Shown: positions 1 through 6,930 of the stretch, piece by piece
How positions within the stretch are numbered: the stretch's first letter is position 1
Layout of the letters: each line of letters opens with the position of its first letter
Assembly (NCBI GenBank): GCA_964417785.1
Contig: CAYQJO010000164.1
Span: forward strand, 1-9,863
DNA from: DAOTUL01 sp034437435
Lineage (GTDB): Bacteria > Chloroflexota > Anaerolineae > Aggregatilineales > Phototrophicaceae
Direction of reading: 5' to 3'
Length of the DNA: 9,863 bases
Translations under genes and position numbers: made by a program
The notes under the pieces: model-generated
Database searches by the model: none
Told to the model about the DNA's origin: nothing
Seen by the model: the letters and a program-made list of their open reading frames with translations, nothing else

Positions 1-75
1 GATACGCCCACCCACACGCCGACCGATACACCGACGCCAACCCACACACCAACGCATACTCCTGTGCCGACGGAT
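1..75 (+). repeat. Low-complexity Thr/Pro-rich linker coding repeat
   Basis: Imperfect tandem units of the form CACACCGACG / CCAACCCACACACC encode an alternating Thr-Pro stretch with scattered His and Asp (T-P-T-H-T-P-T-D). Such linkers normally tether an exported domain to its N-terminal anchor or signal region. The array is a coding repeat, not CRISPR: there are no conserved repeats separated by unique spacers. It may continue to the left of the window. Confidence 0.75.
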
Positions 76-2013
76 GTGGCTCCTGCCCAGGTCACACAGC
101 CAGCACCGGTGCCAATCCTGATCGGTGAGTCAGCCACCGGCGTGATTGATAACGATGTTTATGAGTACCGGTACACATTTAGAGCCGATGCTGGCGCGAT
201 CATCTCAGCAGAGATGGCCGCACTTACCGGCAATCTCGACCCGTATTTGGTGTTGGTCGGACCGGATGGCGAGGAACTGTATCACAACGACGATTTCGTG
301 GTACCGGCCTCGGAGAGTCTGCGCGACGCGGAACTGACGGCCCGAATTGAGCAGTTCTCTATTCCGGCAGCCGGTACGTATACACTGGTTGCCACCCGCT
401 TCCGTGACGCATTTGGACCATCAACCGGCGAGTTTCGATTGACCCTCGAAGCCGGAGACGCATCGCCCAATCTGGTCAACTTTGATGAGATTGTTCAGGG
501 CGAGATTCTTAACCGGCAGCCTGAAGTGACGTTTGAATTTGAGGGCCGTCAGGGCGATGTGGTCGATATTCGGATGATCGGCACCAGCGGTGATCTTGAC
601 CCGTATCTGGCACTGCTCGCGCCCAACGGTGCCGAAATTGTGAACAATGACGACGATCCCCAGGGCGAACTGGGTTTGAATGCCTACGTCCGTGCCTTTA
701 CGCTGCCGGTGGATGGCGTGTATACCATCATTGCGACACGCTATAACCGTGATCTGGGCGACAGCCAGGGCGACTTTGAAATGACATTGGAACGAACTGC
801 AGCGACCACTACCTTGATAAACAGCGGTGAACTTGCCCTGAATGATCCGATCATTGGCTCACTGAGTCTGGACGAATATGCCCGCTTCTACACCTTTGCC
901 GGTGAGGCGGGGCAGATCATCACCCTGACCATGGACAGTCGTACCGGCAATGTCGATCCCTTCTTAATCCTGGTCAGTCCGGATGGCCGTGAACTGGCTC
1001 GCAATGACGACCGCTCTGGCAGCGACTTCAACGCCATCATCGACCGGGTGACTCTGCCCGAAACCGGTGAATATACCATCGTGACGACCCGATTCCGCCG
1101 CATGTTCGGGGCTACTGCCGGTAACTTTGCGCTCGAAATCACCGAGACAGTTGGTTCTACAGATATTGCGCTGTTAGCGCAGGTTGTCGAGTATGGGCAG
1201 GTTGTGACCGGCGTGATAACCGAAGATATGGATACACAAACCTATGTATTCCGGGGTATGGCCGGGGATCGCGTGACGGTGCAGATGCGGTCGATAGATG
1301 AAGATGGCGACCTCGACCCGTATTTGATCCTGGAAACCAGTGAAGGCCGGGAGATCGCCCGGAACAGCGATTACCTGTTTGACCGCGATAACATTTTCAA
1401 CGCGCAGATTAGCAATGTCTTGCTGCCGGAAGATGGGTACTACACGGTGCAGGCGACAATCAGTGAAGGTACGGGCGAGTACATTCTCACGGTCGAACGT
1501 GAACAGCAGGCTCAACCGGGTGAGGTGTTGCCGCAGTATGGTGTGCTGCACCCGCTGTACTCGCAGGGGAATGTCGGCAGTGAATCGACTATCTCCTATT
1601 TGGCGGCTGGGGATTGGATTATCGGTGAAGACGAGGACCTGCCGGTATACGCTCTGGTGACCTATTTGCTGCCGGAGCGTGATGGTGGCATCAGTGCGGC
1701 CAGCCTGAACCTGGATGACTGCTACATCGTGAGTGACGAAGCCATGACGGCGTTCGGTTCGTTGGTGGTGTCGTTGAACCGGTTGTTCCTTTCCGCGCTT
1801 GATCTCTCTACTGATTATAATTCGGACGCCGAGGAAATCATCCGGCTGGACAATGAATGCCGCGTGATTGACGTAACATCACAGATTCAGCGAGCGTATC
1901 AGGAAGGTTCCAGCTACATCCAGTTCCGGCTGGAATTTGAATCCGCTGCGGTTATCGATAACGATCTGATTGACAGTGTGATCTTCGTCGATCCCTGGCT
2001 GGAAATCCGCTAA
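1..2013 (+). CDS. Secreted/surface protein with Thr-Pro linker and four PPC domains (5' partial)
   Basis: The reading frame is open from the first base and ends at TAA 2011-2013, so the true start and any signal peptide lie upstream; the first in-frame GTG (64) is inside a low-complexity Thr/Pro/His linker and is unlikely to be the start. Four repeats of about 110 residues follow (roughly nt 118-460, 472-798, 811-1140, 1165-1500). Each has a G-D/N-L/V-D-P-Y/F core followed by a P-D/N-G-x-E/R-type turn and an N-D/S-D motif, and ends in G-x-Y-T-I/V plus a G-x-F/Y-x-L strand. This is the pattern of bacterial pre-peptidase C-terminal (PPC) beta-sandwich domains, which are usually extracellular and found beside proteases or in adhesin-like proteins. 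The last ~165 residues (nt 1513-2013) form a different domain with two Cys and an I-D-V-T-S-Q-I-Q segment, resembling DNRLRE-type beta-sandwiches (weak inference). No catalytic domain is visible. Export is inferred from the composition, not seen. Confidence 0.85.
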   Translation, partial: DTPTHTPTDTPTPTHTPTHTPVPTDVAPAQVTQPAPVPILIGESATGVIDNDVYEYRYTFRADAGAIISAEMAALTGNLDPYLVLVGPDGEELYHNDDFVVPASESLRDAELTARIEQFSIPAAGTYTLVATRFRDAFGPSTGEFRLTLEAGDASPNLVNFDEIVQGEILNRQPEVTFEFEGRQGDVVDIRMIGTSGDLDPYLALLAPNGAEIVNNDDDPQGELGLNAYVRAFTLPVDGVYTIIATRYNRDLGDSQGDFEMTLERTAATTTLINSGELALNDPIIGSLSLDEYARFYTFAGEAGQIITLTMDSRTGNVDPFLILVSPDGRELARNDDRSGSDFNAIIDRVTLPETGEYTIVTTRFRRMFGATAGNFALEITETVGSTDIALLAQVVEYGQVVTGVITEDMDTQTYVFRGMAGDRVTVQMRSIDEDGDLDPYLILETSEGREIARNSDYLFDRDNIFNAQISNVLLPEDGYYTVQATISEGTGEYILTVEREQQAQPGEVLPQYGVLHPLYSQGNVGSESTISYLAAGDWIIGEDEDLPVYALVTYLLPERDGGISAASLNLDDCYIVSDEAMTAFGSLVVSLNRLFLSALDLSTDYNSDAEEIIRLDNECRVIDVTSQIQRAYQEGSSYIQFRLEFESAAVIDNDLIDSVIFVDPWLEIR

Positions 2014-2055
2014 GGCTTTTCCAGAAAAATACATAGCCCGGTGCGCTACATTTCT

Positions 2056-2117
2056 GCGGACGGCAATAATGCCGTCCCTACCCACGTTTTCGTAGGGACG
2101 CGATTTTTCGCGTCCGC
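2056..2117. repeat. REP-like double-hairpin inverted repeat in convergent intergenic gap
   Basis: Two 26-nt arms (2056-2081 and 2092-2117) are inverted copies of each other at their ends: the outer seven bases GCGGACG pair with CGTCCGC on the facing arm except where the arms diverge, and the inner eight GTCCCTAC pair with GTAGGGAC. They flank a 10-nt centre (2082-2091). Each arm is also its own perfect hairpin: an 8-bp stem 2058-2065/2070-2077 with loop ATAA, and an 8-bp stem 2096-2103/2108-2115 with loop TTTT. The central bases of the two arms differ, yet each keeps self-complementarity. The element lies between the 3' ends of two convergent genes, the usual place for REP/BIME-type elements. 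I see no T-run after either hairpin, so it is not a classical intrinsic terminator, though it could block read-through in both directions. The rest of the gap (2014-2055, 2118-2146) shows nothing recognisable. Confidence 0.75.
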
Positions 2118-2146
2118 CGTGAGAATAGCTATTTTCTTGGAAACGC

Positions 2147-2854
2147 CTAAGTGGTATGGTTTTGCGCGACGAAGCGATAACCCACGCCATACTCGTTATG
2201 AATATAGGTCGGATTCTTATAATCCGGTTCAATCTTGCGGCGTAAATGGGATACATAAATGCGCGGGTAGTGATGCTCGTTCTTGTATTCCGCGCCCCAG
2301 ACGGTTTCCAGAATTTGCTGGAAGGTCAGCACTTCGCCGCTGTTCTGGATAAAAATCGCCAGCAGGTTAAATTCGGTCGGTGTCAGGCGGATTTCCCGCT
2401 CATCGACCACAATCCGGCGGCTGCTCAGATCGATCTGTAAGTAGTTGTCGGTATAGGTCAGATTGTGACGGGCGGTGGTCTGCGCCATCGTTGCTCGCCG
2501 CAGCAGTGCTTTTACGCGAGCATGGAATTCGATGCTGCCCAACGGCTTAATCATATATTCATCGGCCCCGGTGTTGAGGCCTTCTGCGATTTCCTTTTCG
2601 CTGACGGCGTGGGCCGTCATCATCAAAATGGGGACATCGGACTCCTGCCGGATGCGCTGGCAAATCTCCAGACCGTTCATCTCCGGCAAGGCCACATCCA
2701 GGACTACCAGTTCCGGATTGAACGCCCGGTAAGCATCCAGACCCTTTGCGCCGTTTGACTCGGTCTGGACCTCGTATCCGTTCATTTCGAGTTCGAGCTG
2801 AAGGATGCGGCTCAGTTCATCATCGTCCTCGACAATCAGAACGCGAATACCCAT
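2147..2854 (-). CDS. OmpR/PhoB-family DNA-binding response regulator
   Basis: Two-component response regulator of about 235 residues acting as a cytoplasmic transcription factor. Counting from ATG 2854, the receiver domain (about 1-120) shows the acidic cluster E-D-D-D at 9-12, phospho-acceptor Asp53 in V-V-L-D-V-A-L-P-E-M-N-G, Thr80 in M-M-T-A, and Lys103 in M-I-K-P-L. The C-terminal winged helix (about 135-230) has the family signature L-T-P-T-E-F-N-L-L, then I-Y-V-S-H-L-R-R-K-I and G-V-G-Y-R-F. All key residues are present, so phosphorylation-dependent activity is expected. A longer TTG start at 2878 is possible, but ATG 2854 has GGAG eight bases upstream and gives the usual N-terminus. 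No histidine kinase is in the window, so its partner is elsewhere. It is divergent from the glycosyltransferase, which it might regulate (inference only). Confidence 0.93.
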   Translation of the reverse strand: MGIRVLIVEDDDELSRILQLELEMNGYEVQTESNGAKGLDAYRAFNPELVVLDVALPEMNGLEICQRIRQESDVPILMMTAHAVSEKEIAEGLNTGADEYMIKPLGSIEFHARVKALLRRATMAQTTARHNLTYTDNYLQIDLSSRRIVVDEREIRLTPTEFNLLAIFIQNSGEVLTFQQILETVWGAEYKNEHHYPRIYVSHLRRKIEPDYKNPTYIHNEYGVGYRFVAQNHTT

Positions 2855-2862
2855 CTGCTCTG

Positions 2863-2866
2863 CTCC
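2863..2866 (-). promoter_or_regulatory. Ribosome binding site of the response regulator
   Basis: GGAG on the minus strand lies eight bases before ATG 2854. It falls inside the longer TTG-initiated frame and therefore favours the shorter start. Confidence 0.6.
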
Positions 2867-2895
2867 GTAATCATTCAATGACAGTTCCTCTATCT

Positions 2896-2901
2896 ATTCT
2901 A
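2896..2901 (-). promoter_or_regulatory. Candidate -10 element for the response regulator
   Basis: TAGAAT on the minus strand matches five of six bases of the sigma-70 -10 consensus and would start a transcript about 35 bases before ATG 2854. No convincing -35 is seen at 16-18 bases, so this is weak. Confidence 0.25.
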
Positions 2902-2919
2902 ACGTCTTTTTGGTTTGGG

Positions 2920-2948
2920 TTGGAATCAAGGTTTTGATCTGCTATGCT
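2920..2948 (+). promoter_or_regulatory. Candidate sigma-70-like promoter for the glycosyltransferase
   Basis: TTGGAA (2920-2925) and TATGCT (2943-2948) each match four of six consensus bases and are 17 bases apart. Initiation would be near 2955, downstream of the TTG codon at 2910 that opens the longest frame. That would make the N-terminal extension untranslated and favour ATG 3000. It is a sequence-only prediction in an AT-richer patch between divergent genes. Confidence 0.35.
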
Positions 2949-2999
2949 CCATTTCGATCTGAAGAATGGGAGAGCAATCTGCTGGTCGTCTTACCCCGT

Positions 3000-4424
3000 A
3001 TGTTGACCGATGGCCTGCCCGGACTGGTCGTCTGGTTTGTCGCAGTGTTCTGTGTATTGGGTGCTTATCTCTATCCGCGAGTCCTGTTCATACTGGCGTC
3101 TTTGTTGGCGCTTTATATGGCACTGCGCTTTTTGACTGCCGTCCGTGCCAATCTGCGCGGGCGGCGGCGTGTCCGGTCCTGGAAGGCACAAACATGGTGT
3201 ACCGATGCTGATGTCCATCATCTGGTGATGATTCCCAATTACCACGAACCGGAATCGGTGCTGTCGCAGTCGCTGGAAAACCTCGCCCGGAGTCGCATAG
3301 CACCACAGATGACGGTTGTTCTGGCGATGGAGGCCCGCGAGATCGGCTGGCTGCGTAAGGCGCAGGCGTTGGAGGAGCGGTTCGCCGGTTGTTTTGCGCA
3401 CTTCTTCATCACCAGGCATCCCGACGGCCTGCCGGGTGAAACGCGCAGCAAAGCTGCCAATCTGACCTGGGCTGTGCGTCGCATCCGGCACAAGCTGGTC
3501 GATCAACTGCACTATGATCCCGATACCATCATTGTGACCACGATGGACGCGGATACGCTGTGGCATCCGGCGTACTTCGACGCACTGACGCATCACTTCG
3601 CCGGTGACCCCCATCGTTACACCCGTTTCTGGCAGGCTCCCATACGCTATCACAGCAACATCTACGACGTGCATCCGCTGGTCCGTTCGATTAATGCCTA
3701 TTCAACGGCGATGGAACTGGCGTGTCTGGTGGAACCGCGCTGGTTGACCCTGCCGATTTCATCCTATTCGTTGAGCCTGCGACTGCTGGCGGACAGTGGC
3801 TACTGGGATGGCGACGTGATCGCGGATGAGTGGCATATGTTCATCAAAGCGTATTTTGCGACGGGTGGGGCAGTTTCTGTAGTGCCGCTCTATCTACCGT
3901 TTATGGCGATGGCTGTTACCGGCGAGACTCTGTGGGACACCCTTCGCAATCGTTACCGGCAGTCCTTGCGCCATGCCTGGGGCAGTCAGGAGATGGGTTA
4001 CACACTGGTTTGTATGGCACAACAGCCGGGGGTATCCGGCGGGTGGCGCATTGTCAGCCGCATCGCCCATGATGTGCTGCTGACCAGTGCTGGCTGGGTG
4101 CTGATTTCGTTCGGGACGCAGCTTCCCATCCTGTTCCAGCCATCGACAGTGTCCTTGACCGGTGCGCCCTTTATCCTGTTTCAGCTATCCGCGCTGATGG
4201 TGTCGCTTTTCAGCCTGGTGCTGCTGTTGTTGGATATACGCACACGTCCACCGCGTGGTGCTACCCCCTCGCGCATGGAGCAGGCGCAGATTATTGCCGG
4301 TTTCTTGCTGCTGCCGGTAATGGCATTGTTGTTTGTGGTCCTGCCGCTTATCCATGCACAGATGCGACTGCTGCTCGGCTTTCCGCTGGAATTCCGGGTG
4401 ACGCCGAAATCTCTTCCCAATTGA
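3000..4424 (+). CDS. Membrane-bound family 2 (GT-A) glycosyltransferase
   Basis: Processive-type or polysaccharide-assembly glycosyltransferase of about 474 residues. From ATG 3000, two hydrophobic helices span about residues 6-47, followed by an Arg-rich loop. The cytosolic GT-A domain runs about 75-330: V-M-I-P-N-Y-H-E-P at its start, the D-A-D metal/nucleotide-sugar motif at 183-185, Q-A-P-I-R at the acceptor side, D-E-W-H-M at 276-280 as the likely catalytic acidic site, and R-Y-R-Q-S-L-R-H-A-W-G near 318-328 in place of the Q-x-x-R-W motif of cellulose-synthase-like enzymes. Three or more C-terminal membrane helices follow (about 356-375, 387-413, 431-458). The family transfers sugars from nucleotide-sugars to lipid or glycan acceptors; donor and product cannot be read here. 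The frame opens at TTG 2910, but that codon has no Shine-Dalgarno and lies before the predicted promoter. ATG 3000 also lacks a clear ribosome site, so the start is uncertain. Confidence 0.85.
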   Translation: MLTDGLPGLVVWFVAVFCVLGAYLYPRVLFILASLLALYMALRFLTAVRANLRGRRRVRSWKAQTWCTDADVHHLVMIPNYHEPESVLSQSLENLARSRIAPQMTVVLAMEAREIGWLRKAQALEERFAGCFAHFFITRHPDGLPGETRSKAANLTWAVRRIRHKLVDQLHYDPDTIIVTTMDADTLWHPAYFDALTHHFAGDPHRYTRFWQAPIRYHSNIYDVHPLVRSINAYSTAMELACLVEPRWLTLPISSYSLSLRLLADSGYWDGDVIADEWHMFIKAYFATGGAVSVVPLYLPFMAMAVTGETLWDTLRNRYRQSLRHAWGSQEMGYTLVCMAQQPGVSGGWRIVSRIAHDVLLTSAGWVLISFGTQLPILFQPSTVSLTGAPFILFQLSALMVSLFSLVLLLLDIRTRPPRGATPSRMEQAQIIAGFLLLPVMALLFVVLPLIHAQMRLLLGFPLEFRVTPKSLPN

Positions 4425-4442
4425 CCACGACTCTGCTATGAT
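4414..4442 (+). promoter_or_regulatory. Candidate promoter for the pseudouridine synthase-acyltransferase unit
   Basis: TTCCCA (4414-4419) and TATGAT (4437-4442, five of six consensus bases) are 17 bases apart. The predicted start near 4449 leaves a short leader containing GGAG before GTG 4480. The in-frame ATG at 4438 would fall inside the -10 element, which argues against using it. The bases TCTGCTATG just here are also seen around the -10 of the upstream glycosyltransferase (2938-2946), a possible local promoter flavour. Confidence 0.35.
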
Positions 4443-4465
4443 TGCTGGTCCACGCCGGCTCAATT

Positions 4466-4469
4466 GGAG
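4466..4469 (+). promoter_or_regulatory. Ribosome binding site deciding GTG 4480
   Basis: GGAG lies ten bases before GTG 4480 and within the longer ATG 4438 frame, supporting the GTG as the true start. Confidence 0.5.
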
Positions 4470-4479
4470 ACAAGCTACC

Positions 4480-5286
4480 GTGACGTTAGAACGTGTGCAG
4501 AAATTGATGGCACAGGCCGATTATGGTTCGCGCCGTGCCTGCGAAAAAATCATCGAACAAGGCCGTGTCCGGGTTAACGGAAAGGTTATCACCCTGGGCG
4601 ACAAGGCCGATCCCGCGAAAGATGTGGTCGAAGTCGATGGCGTGACGCTCAAATTTGATGAGATTGAAAAGCGTTACTACGTGTTTTACAAGCCCGTCAA
4701 CGTTCTCTCGACCAACTCGACCAACCCGGATGAAGACCGCTCGACGGTACGCGAACTGCTGCCTATTGACGGCCATCTGTTCACCATCGGGCGGTTAGAC
4801 GCCGAGAGCGAAGGGTTGATGGTGCTTACCAATGACGGTGATCTGACCAACAAACTGGCCCACCCACGCTACGAACACACCAAGACCTACAAGGTGACGG
4901 TTTACGGCGATCCCACCGAGGAGGACCTGGAGACGTGGCAGAACGGCATTTATCTCGAAGAGGGTAAGACCGCGCCCTGCTATGTCAAAGTCCTGGATAA
5001 GACCAAAACGACGACCGTGCTGCGGGTGGTTATGATCGAGGGCAAAAAGCGCCAGATTCGGCGTGTAGCGGCCCGCCTGGGCTATCCGGTCAAGAAATTG
5101 ATGCGGACCCAGATCGGGCAGCTTGGACTTGGCACGCTGCGTCGGGGTGAGTGGTATCAGTTGGGCGAGGAAGAAGTCGCCGCCATGCAAACGCCCGCAG
5201 GCGAATTGAATCAGATCAAGCGTCGTCGCCGGATCATGCGCCAGAACAAACGGCAGCCCAGACCGCATGGCGCGAAACGTCCCTGA
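4480..5286 (+). CDS. RsuA/RluB-family rRNA pseudouridine synthase
   Basis: Isomerises a specific uridine in rRNA to pseudouridine. With GTG 4480 the protein is 268 residues and begins M-T-L-E-R-V-Q-K-L-M-A-Q-A-D-Y-G-S-R-R, the canonical opening of the S4 RNA-binding domain (about 2-60, including V-R-V-N-G-K-V). The catalytic domain has Y-Y-V-F-Y-K-P, then the signature G-R-L-D-A-E-S-E-G-L with the catalytic Asp, L-T-N-D-G-D-L, H-P-R-Y-E-H-T-K-T-Y, and the I-E-G-K-K-R-Q-I-R-R motif. The C-terminus is very basic (K-R-R-R-R-I and K-R-Q-P-R-P). The pattern is closest to RluB (23S rRNA) by memory of the family, but RsuA-type 16S specificity cannot be excluded, so no symbol is given. An in-frame ATG at 4438 would add 14 residues that do not fit the family and overlap the predicted -10. 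The stop overlaps the next gene by 20 nt, implying one transcript. Confidence 0.93.
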   Translation: MTLERVQKLMAQADYGSRRACEKIIEQGRVRVNGKVITLGDKADPAKDVVEVDGVTLKFDEIEKRYYVFYKPVNVLSTNSTNPDEDRSTVRELLPIDGHLFTIGRLDAESEGLMVLTNDGDLTNKLAHPRYEHTKTYKVTVYGDPTEEDLETWQNGIYLEEGKTAPCYVKVLDKTKTTTVLRVVMIEGKKRQIRRVAARLGYPVKKLMRTQIGQLGLGTLRRGEWYQLGEEEVAAMQTPAGELNQIKRRRRIMRQNKRQPRPHGAKRP

Positions 5287-6031
5287 TTCTACAGTTCAGG
5301 CGTATGTCGCCCGTCAGGACCGCTATACGGCCCGGCGGCGCTTCATGCGCTGGTTGATTCATTCAGTCGGATTCCGGTTCCTGGCCCGTGCCGAAATTAC
5401 CGGTGTGGAGCATATCCCGCCTACAGGTCCCACCATTCTGATGATGAGCCATATCTCGCTGATCGACCCGGTGGTGTGTCTGGGTGCCGTGCGCGACCGC
5501 TTTGTCATCCCCATGACCAAGATCGAGAACGCCCGTCACCCTTTGTTTGGTATTCTGGTGTGGGGATGGGGGGCATATACCGTCAACCGCAGTGAGATCG
5601 ACCGGTCAGCGCTGACCAACTCGATTGAACTGCTCAAAAGCGGGCAGATGATCCTCATTGCGCCCGAAGGCACCCGCCAGAAGAATGGTTTGTCCCGCCC
5701 GAAAAATGGCATGGCCTACATCGCCACCAAAGCCAATGCTGTGATTTTACCGGCGGCTATGTCGGGTACAGACACCTACCTGGATCGTTGGAAGCGGCTG
5801 CGGCGGGCCGAGGCCCGTGTCACATTCGGCCCGGCCTTTCGCTTCAAAACCGATGGTCGCGCCCACATTCCTCGTGCAGAACTGACACGCATGACGGATG
5901 AGGCCATGTATCAACTGGCGCTGGCCCAGCCGGACCCGGCTCAGCGCGGTGTGTACAGTGATCTCACCCAGGCGACGACCGACTACCTGGAATTTGTGAA
6001 CACACCCGCGCCCGATATTCCCCCGGCGTGA
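5267..6031 (+). CDS. plsC: PlsC-type 1-acylglycerol-3-phosphate acyltransferase
   Basis: Acyltransferase of 254 residues of the PlsC/AGPAT family, which acylates lysophosphatidic acid to phosphatidic acid at the inner face of the membrane. Motif I H-x4-D is present as H62-I-S-L-I-D67, motif II as G-A-Y-T-V-N-R around 102-108, motif III as E134-G-T-R137 in A-P-E-G-T-R, and motif IV as V-I-L-P-A-A near 155. Only a weak hydrophobic N-terminal stretch (about 28-40) precedes the domain, so it is probably peripheral. The start lies inside the pseudouridine synthase gene in another frame, so translation is likely coupled; no strong Shine-Dalgarno is seen. The last 68 bases overlap the convergent AraC gene. 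Substrate specificity within the family is uncertain, so the symbol is the family name. Confidence 0.88.
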   Translation: MARNVPDSTVQAYVARQDRYTARRRFMRWLIHSVGFRFLARAEITGVEHIPPTGPTILMMSHISLIDPVVCLGAVRDRFVIPMTKIENARHPLFGILVWGWGAYTVNRSEIDRSALTNSIELLKSGQMILIAPEGTRQKNGLSRPKNGMAYIATKANAVILPAAMSGTDTYLDRWKRLRRAEARVTFGPAFRFKTDGRAHIPRAELTRMTDEAMYQLALAQPDPAQRGVYSDLTQATTDYLEFVNTPAPDIPPA

Positions 6032-6887
6032 GGCCGGTCAGTTTCTTGAAGACTGTTGCGAAATACTGGCTGCTGGAAAAGCCGACGCTGTAGCCGATGT
6101 CGGTGATTGTGCGGGTATTTTCGCGTAAATGGTGTTTGGCGAGGTGAATACGCCGCCGCATCCGATATTCTCCCGGTGGATAGCCAATCTCTTCAACAAA
6201 GCGGCGATGAAAGTACCCGGTACTCATATTGGCTGCCTGGGCTGCCTGCTCAACGGTGAAATGCTCGGCCAGGTGGGCGTCCATCCAGGCCAGTGCCGCC
6301 TTGATGCCGTCTGATTGTGGTGCGGCAGCCTGCCGGTCATGATCGCGGATGACGCCTGCCAGCAGACCGTGCAGCGCGGAACGGGCGGATAGTGTGGCGT
6401 AGGGGCGCTCAGGATGGCGGTGTTCATCGAGAATCTGCTGGAAATAGCCCCGAATCGGGTCGGATGCCGGGAAGAAACGGCAGGTCATGCTGTGGAAGCG
6501 CTGTACGATGCCATCAGACTGCGCTGGCGAAAGCGCCGGGAGCGGTTGCTGCTGGTCGAGATGAATTTGTACCCAGAAGACTTCGCATGGATGGAGCATG
6601 GCGTTATCGCCGCCGTGCCACTCCCCCGGCCAGTTGATAAACAATGTGCCGGGGCCAACTTGATACAATATATCGTCGGACCACCACTCGGCACTGCCAC
6701 GATCCATGTAGCAAACCTCATAGACGTTCTGGCGTGCCTGGGGGCGCGGTCCACCGAGTGCCGCCTGCCGGAAAATACCCCGACCCAGACTCGGTACTTC
6801 GTCCAGCAGCGAACGGTCGTTCTGGTAGATTTCCATCTCGCTGTTCAAAATTCTCACCTCGAAACTTTGAACGCCAATAATTTTCAT
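5964..6887 (-). CDS. AraC-family transcriptional regulator
   Basis: Regulator of about 307 residues. The N-terminal half (about 35-115) looks like an AraC-type cupin effector domain, with G-S-A-E-W-W, V-G-P-G-T-L-F-I-N-W-P-G-E-W-H and a final V-F-W-V-Q-I-H-L strand. The C-terminal double helix-turn-helix is clear: first HTH about 211-231 (F-T-V-E-Q-A-A-Q-A-A-N-M-S), second about 259-281 (I-T-D-I-G-Y-S-V-G-F-S-S-S-Q-Y-F), closing with F-K-K-L-T-G-L-T-P-G-E-Y-R. The protein runs about 14 residues past that usual end, into the plsC gene. It is divergent from the PhyH/URO-D-like pair with a 43-bp gap, so it most likely controls that pair and perhaps itself; the inducer is unknown. The start is uncertain: ATG 6887 has little ribosome-site support, while ATG 6836 or TTG 6848, downstream of GAGGTGAG, are plausible. 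Confidence 0.9.
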   Translation of the reverse strand: MKIIGVQSFEVRILNSEMEIYQNDRSLLDEVPSLGRGIFRQAALGGPRPQARQNVYEVCYMDRGSAEWWSDDILYQVGPGTLFINWPGEWHGGDNAMLHPCEVFWVQIHLDQQQPLPALSPAQSDGIVQRFHSMTCRFFPASDPIRGYFQQILDEHRHPERPYATLSARSALHGLLAGVIRDHDRQAAAPQSDGIKAALAWMDAHLAEHFTVEQAAQAANMSTGYFHRRFVEEIGYPPGEYRMRRRIHLAKHHLRENTRTITDIGYSVGFSSSQYFATVFKKLTGLTPGEYRARVCSQIPGSRSSPG

Positions 6888-6922
6888 CTATTGTATCCTG
6901 GAAACGCAACGAATAGACGGAG
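6867..6922. promoter_or_regulatory. Compact divergent promoter region between AraC and PhyH genes
   Basis: On the plus strand TTGAAC (6867-6872) and TATTGT (6889-6894) are 16 bases apart. On the minus strand TACAAT, five of six -10 bases, occupies 6890-6895. The two -10 elements therefore overlap, and the plus -35 lies inside the AraC reading frame if ATG 6887 is used. The minus-strand -10 is only two bases from ATG 6887, which fits a downstream AraC start. GGAG at 6919-6922 is eight bases before the PhyH ATG and is a good ribosome site. GAAAC occurs at 6861 and again at 6901, about 40 bp apart, a possible regulator half-site pair but too short to rely on. Confidence 0.35.
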
Positions 6923-6930
6923 ATATTGGA

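Noticed and set aside
1..75. Repetitive left edge considered as a CRISPR or tandem non-coding array
   Set aside because: Units are short, imperfect and in frame with the downstream protein, coding a Thr/Pro linker; no repeat-spacer structure.
2056..2117. Intergenic hairpins considered as a classical intrinsic terminator pair
   Set aside because: Neither hairpin is followed by a T-run on either strand, so only a structural or REP-like role is supported.
2991..3674. Minus-strand open frame inside the glycosyltransferase
   Set aside because: It is antisense to a protein with intact GT-A motifs and has no recognisable motif of its own.
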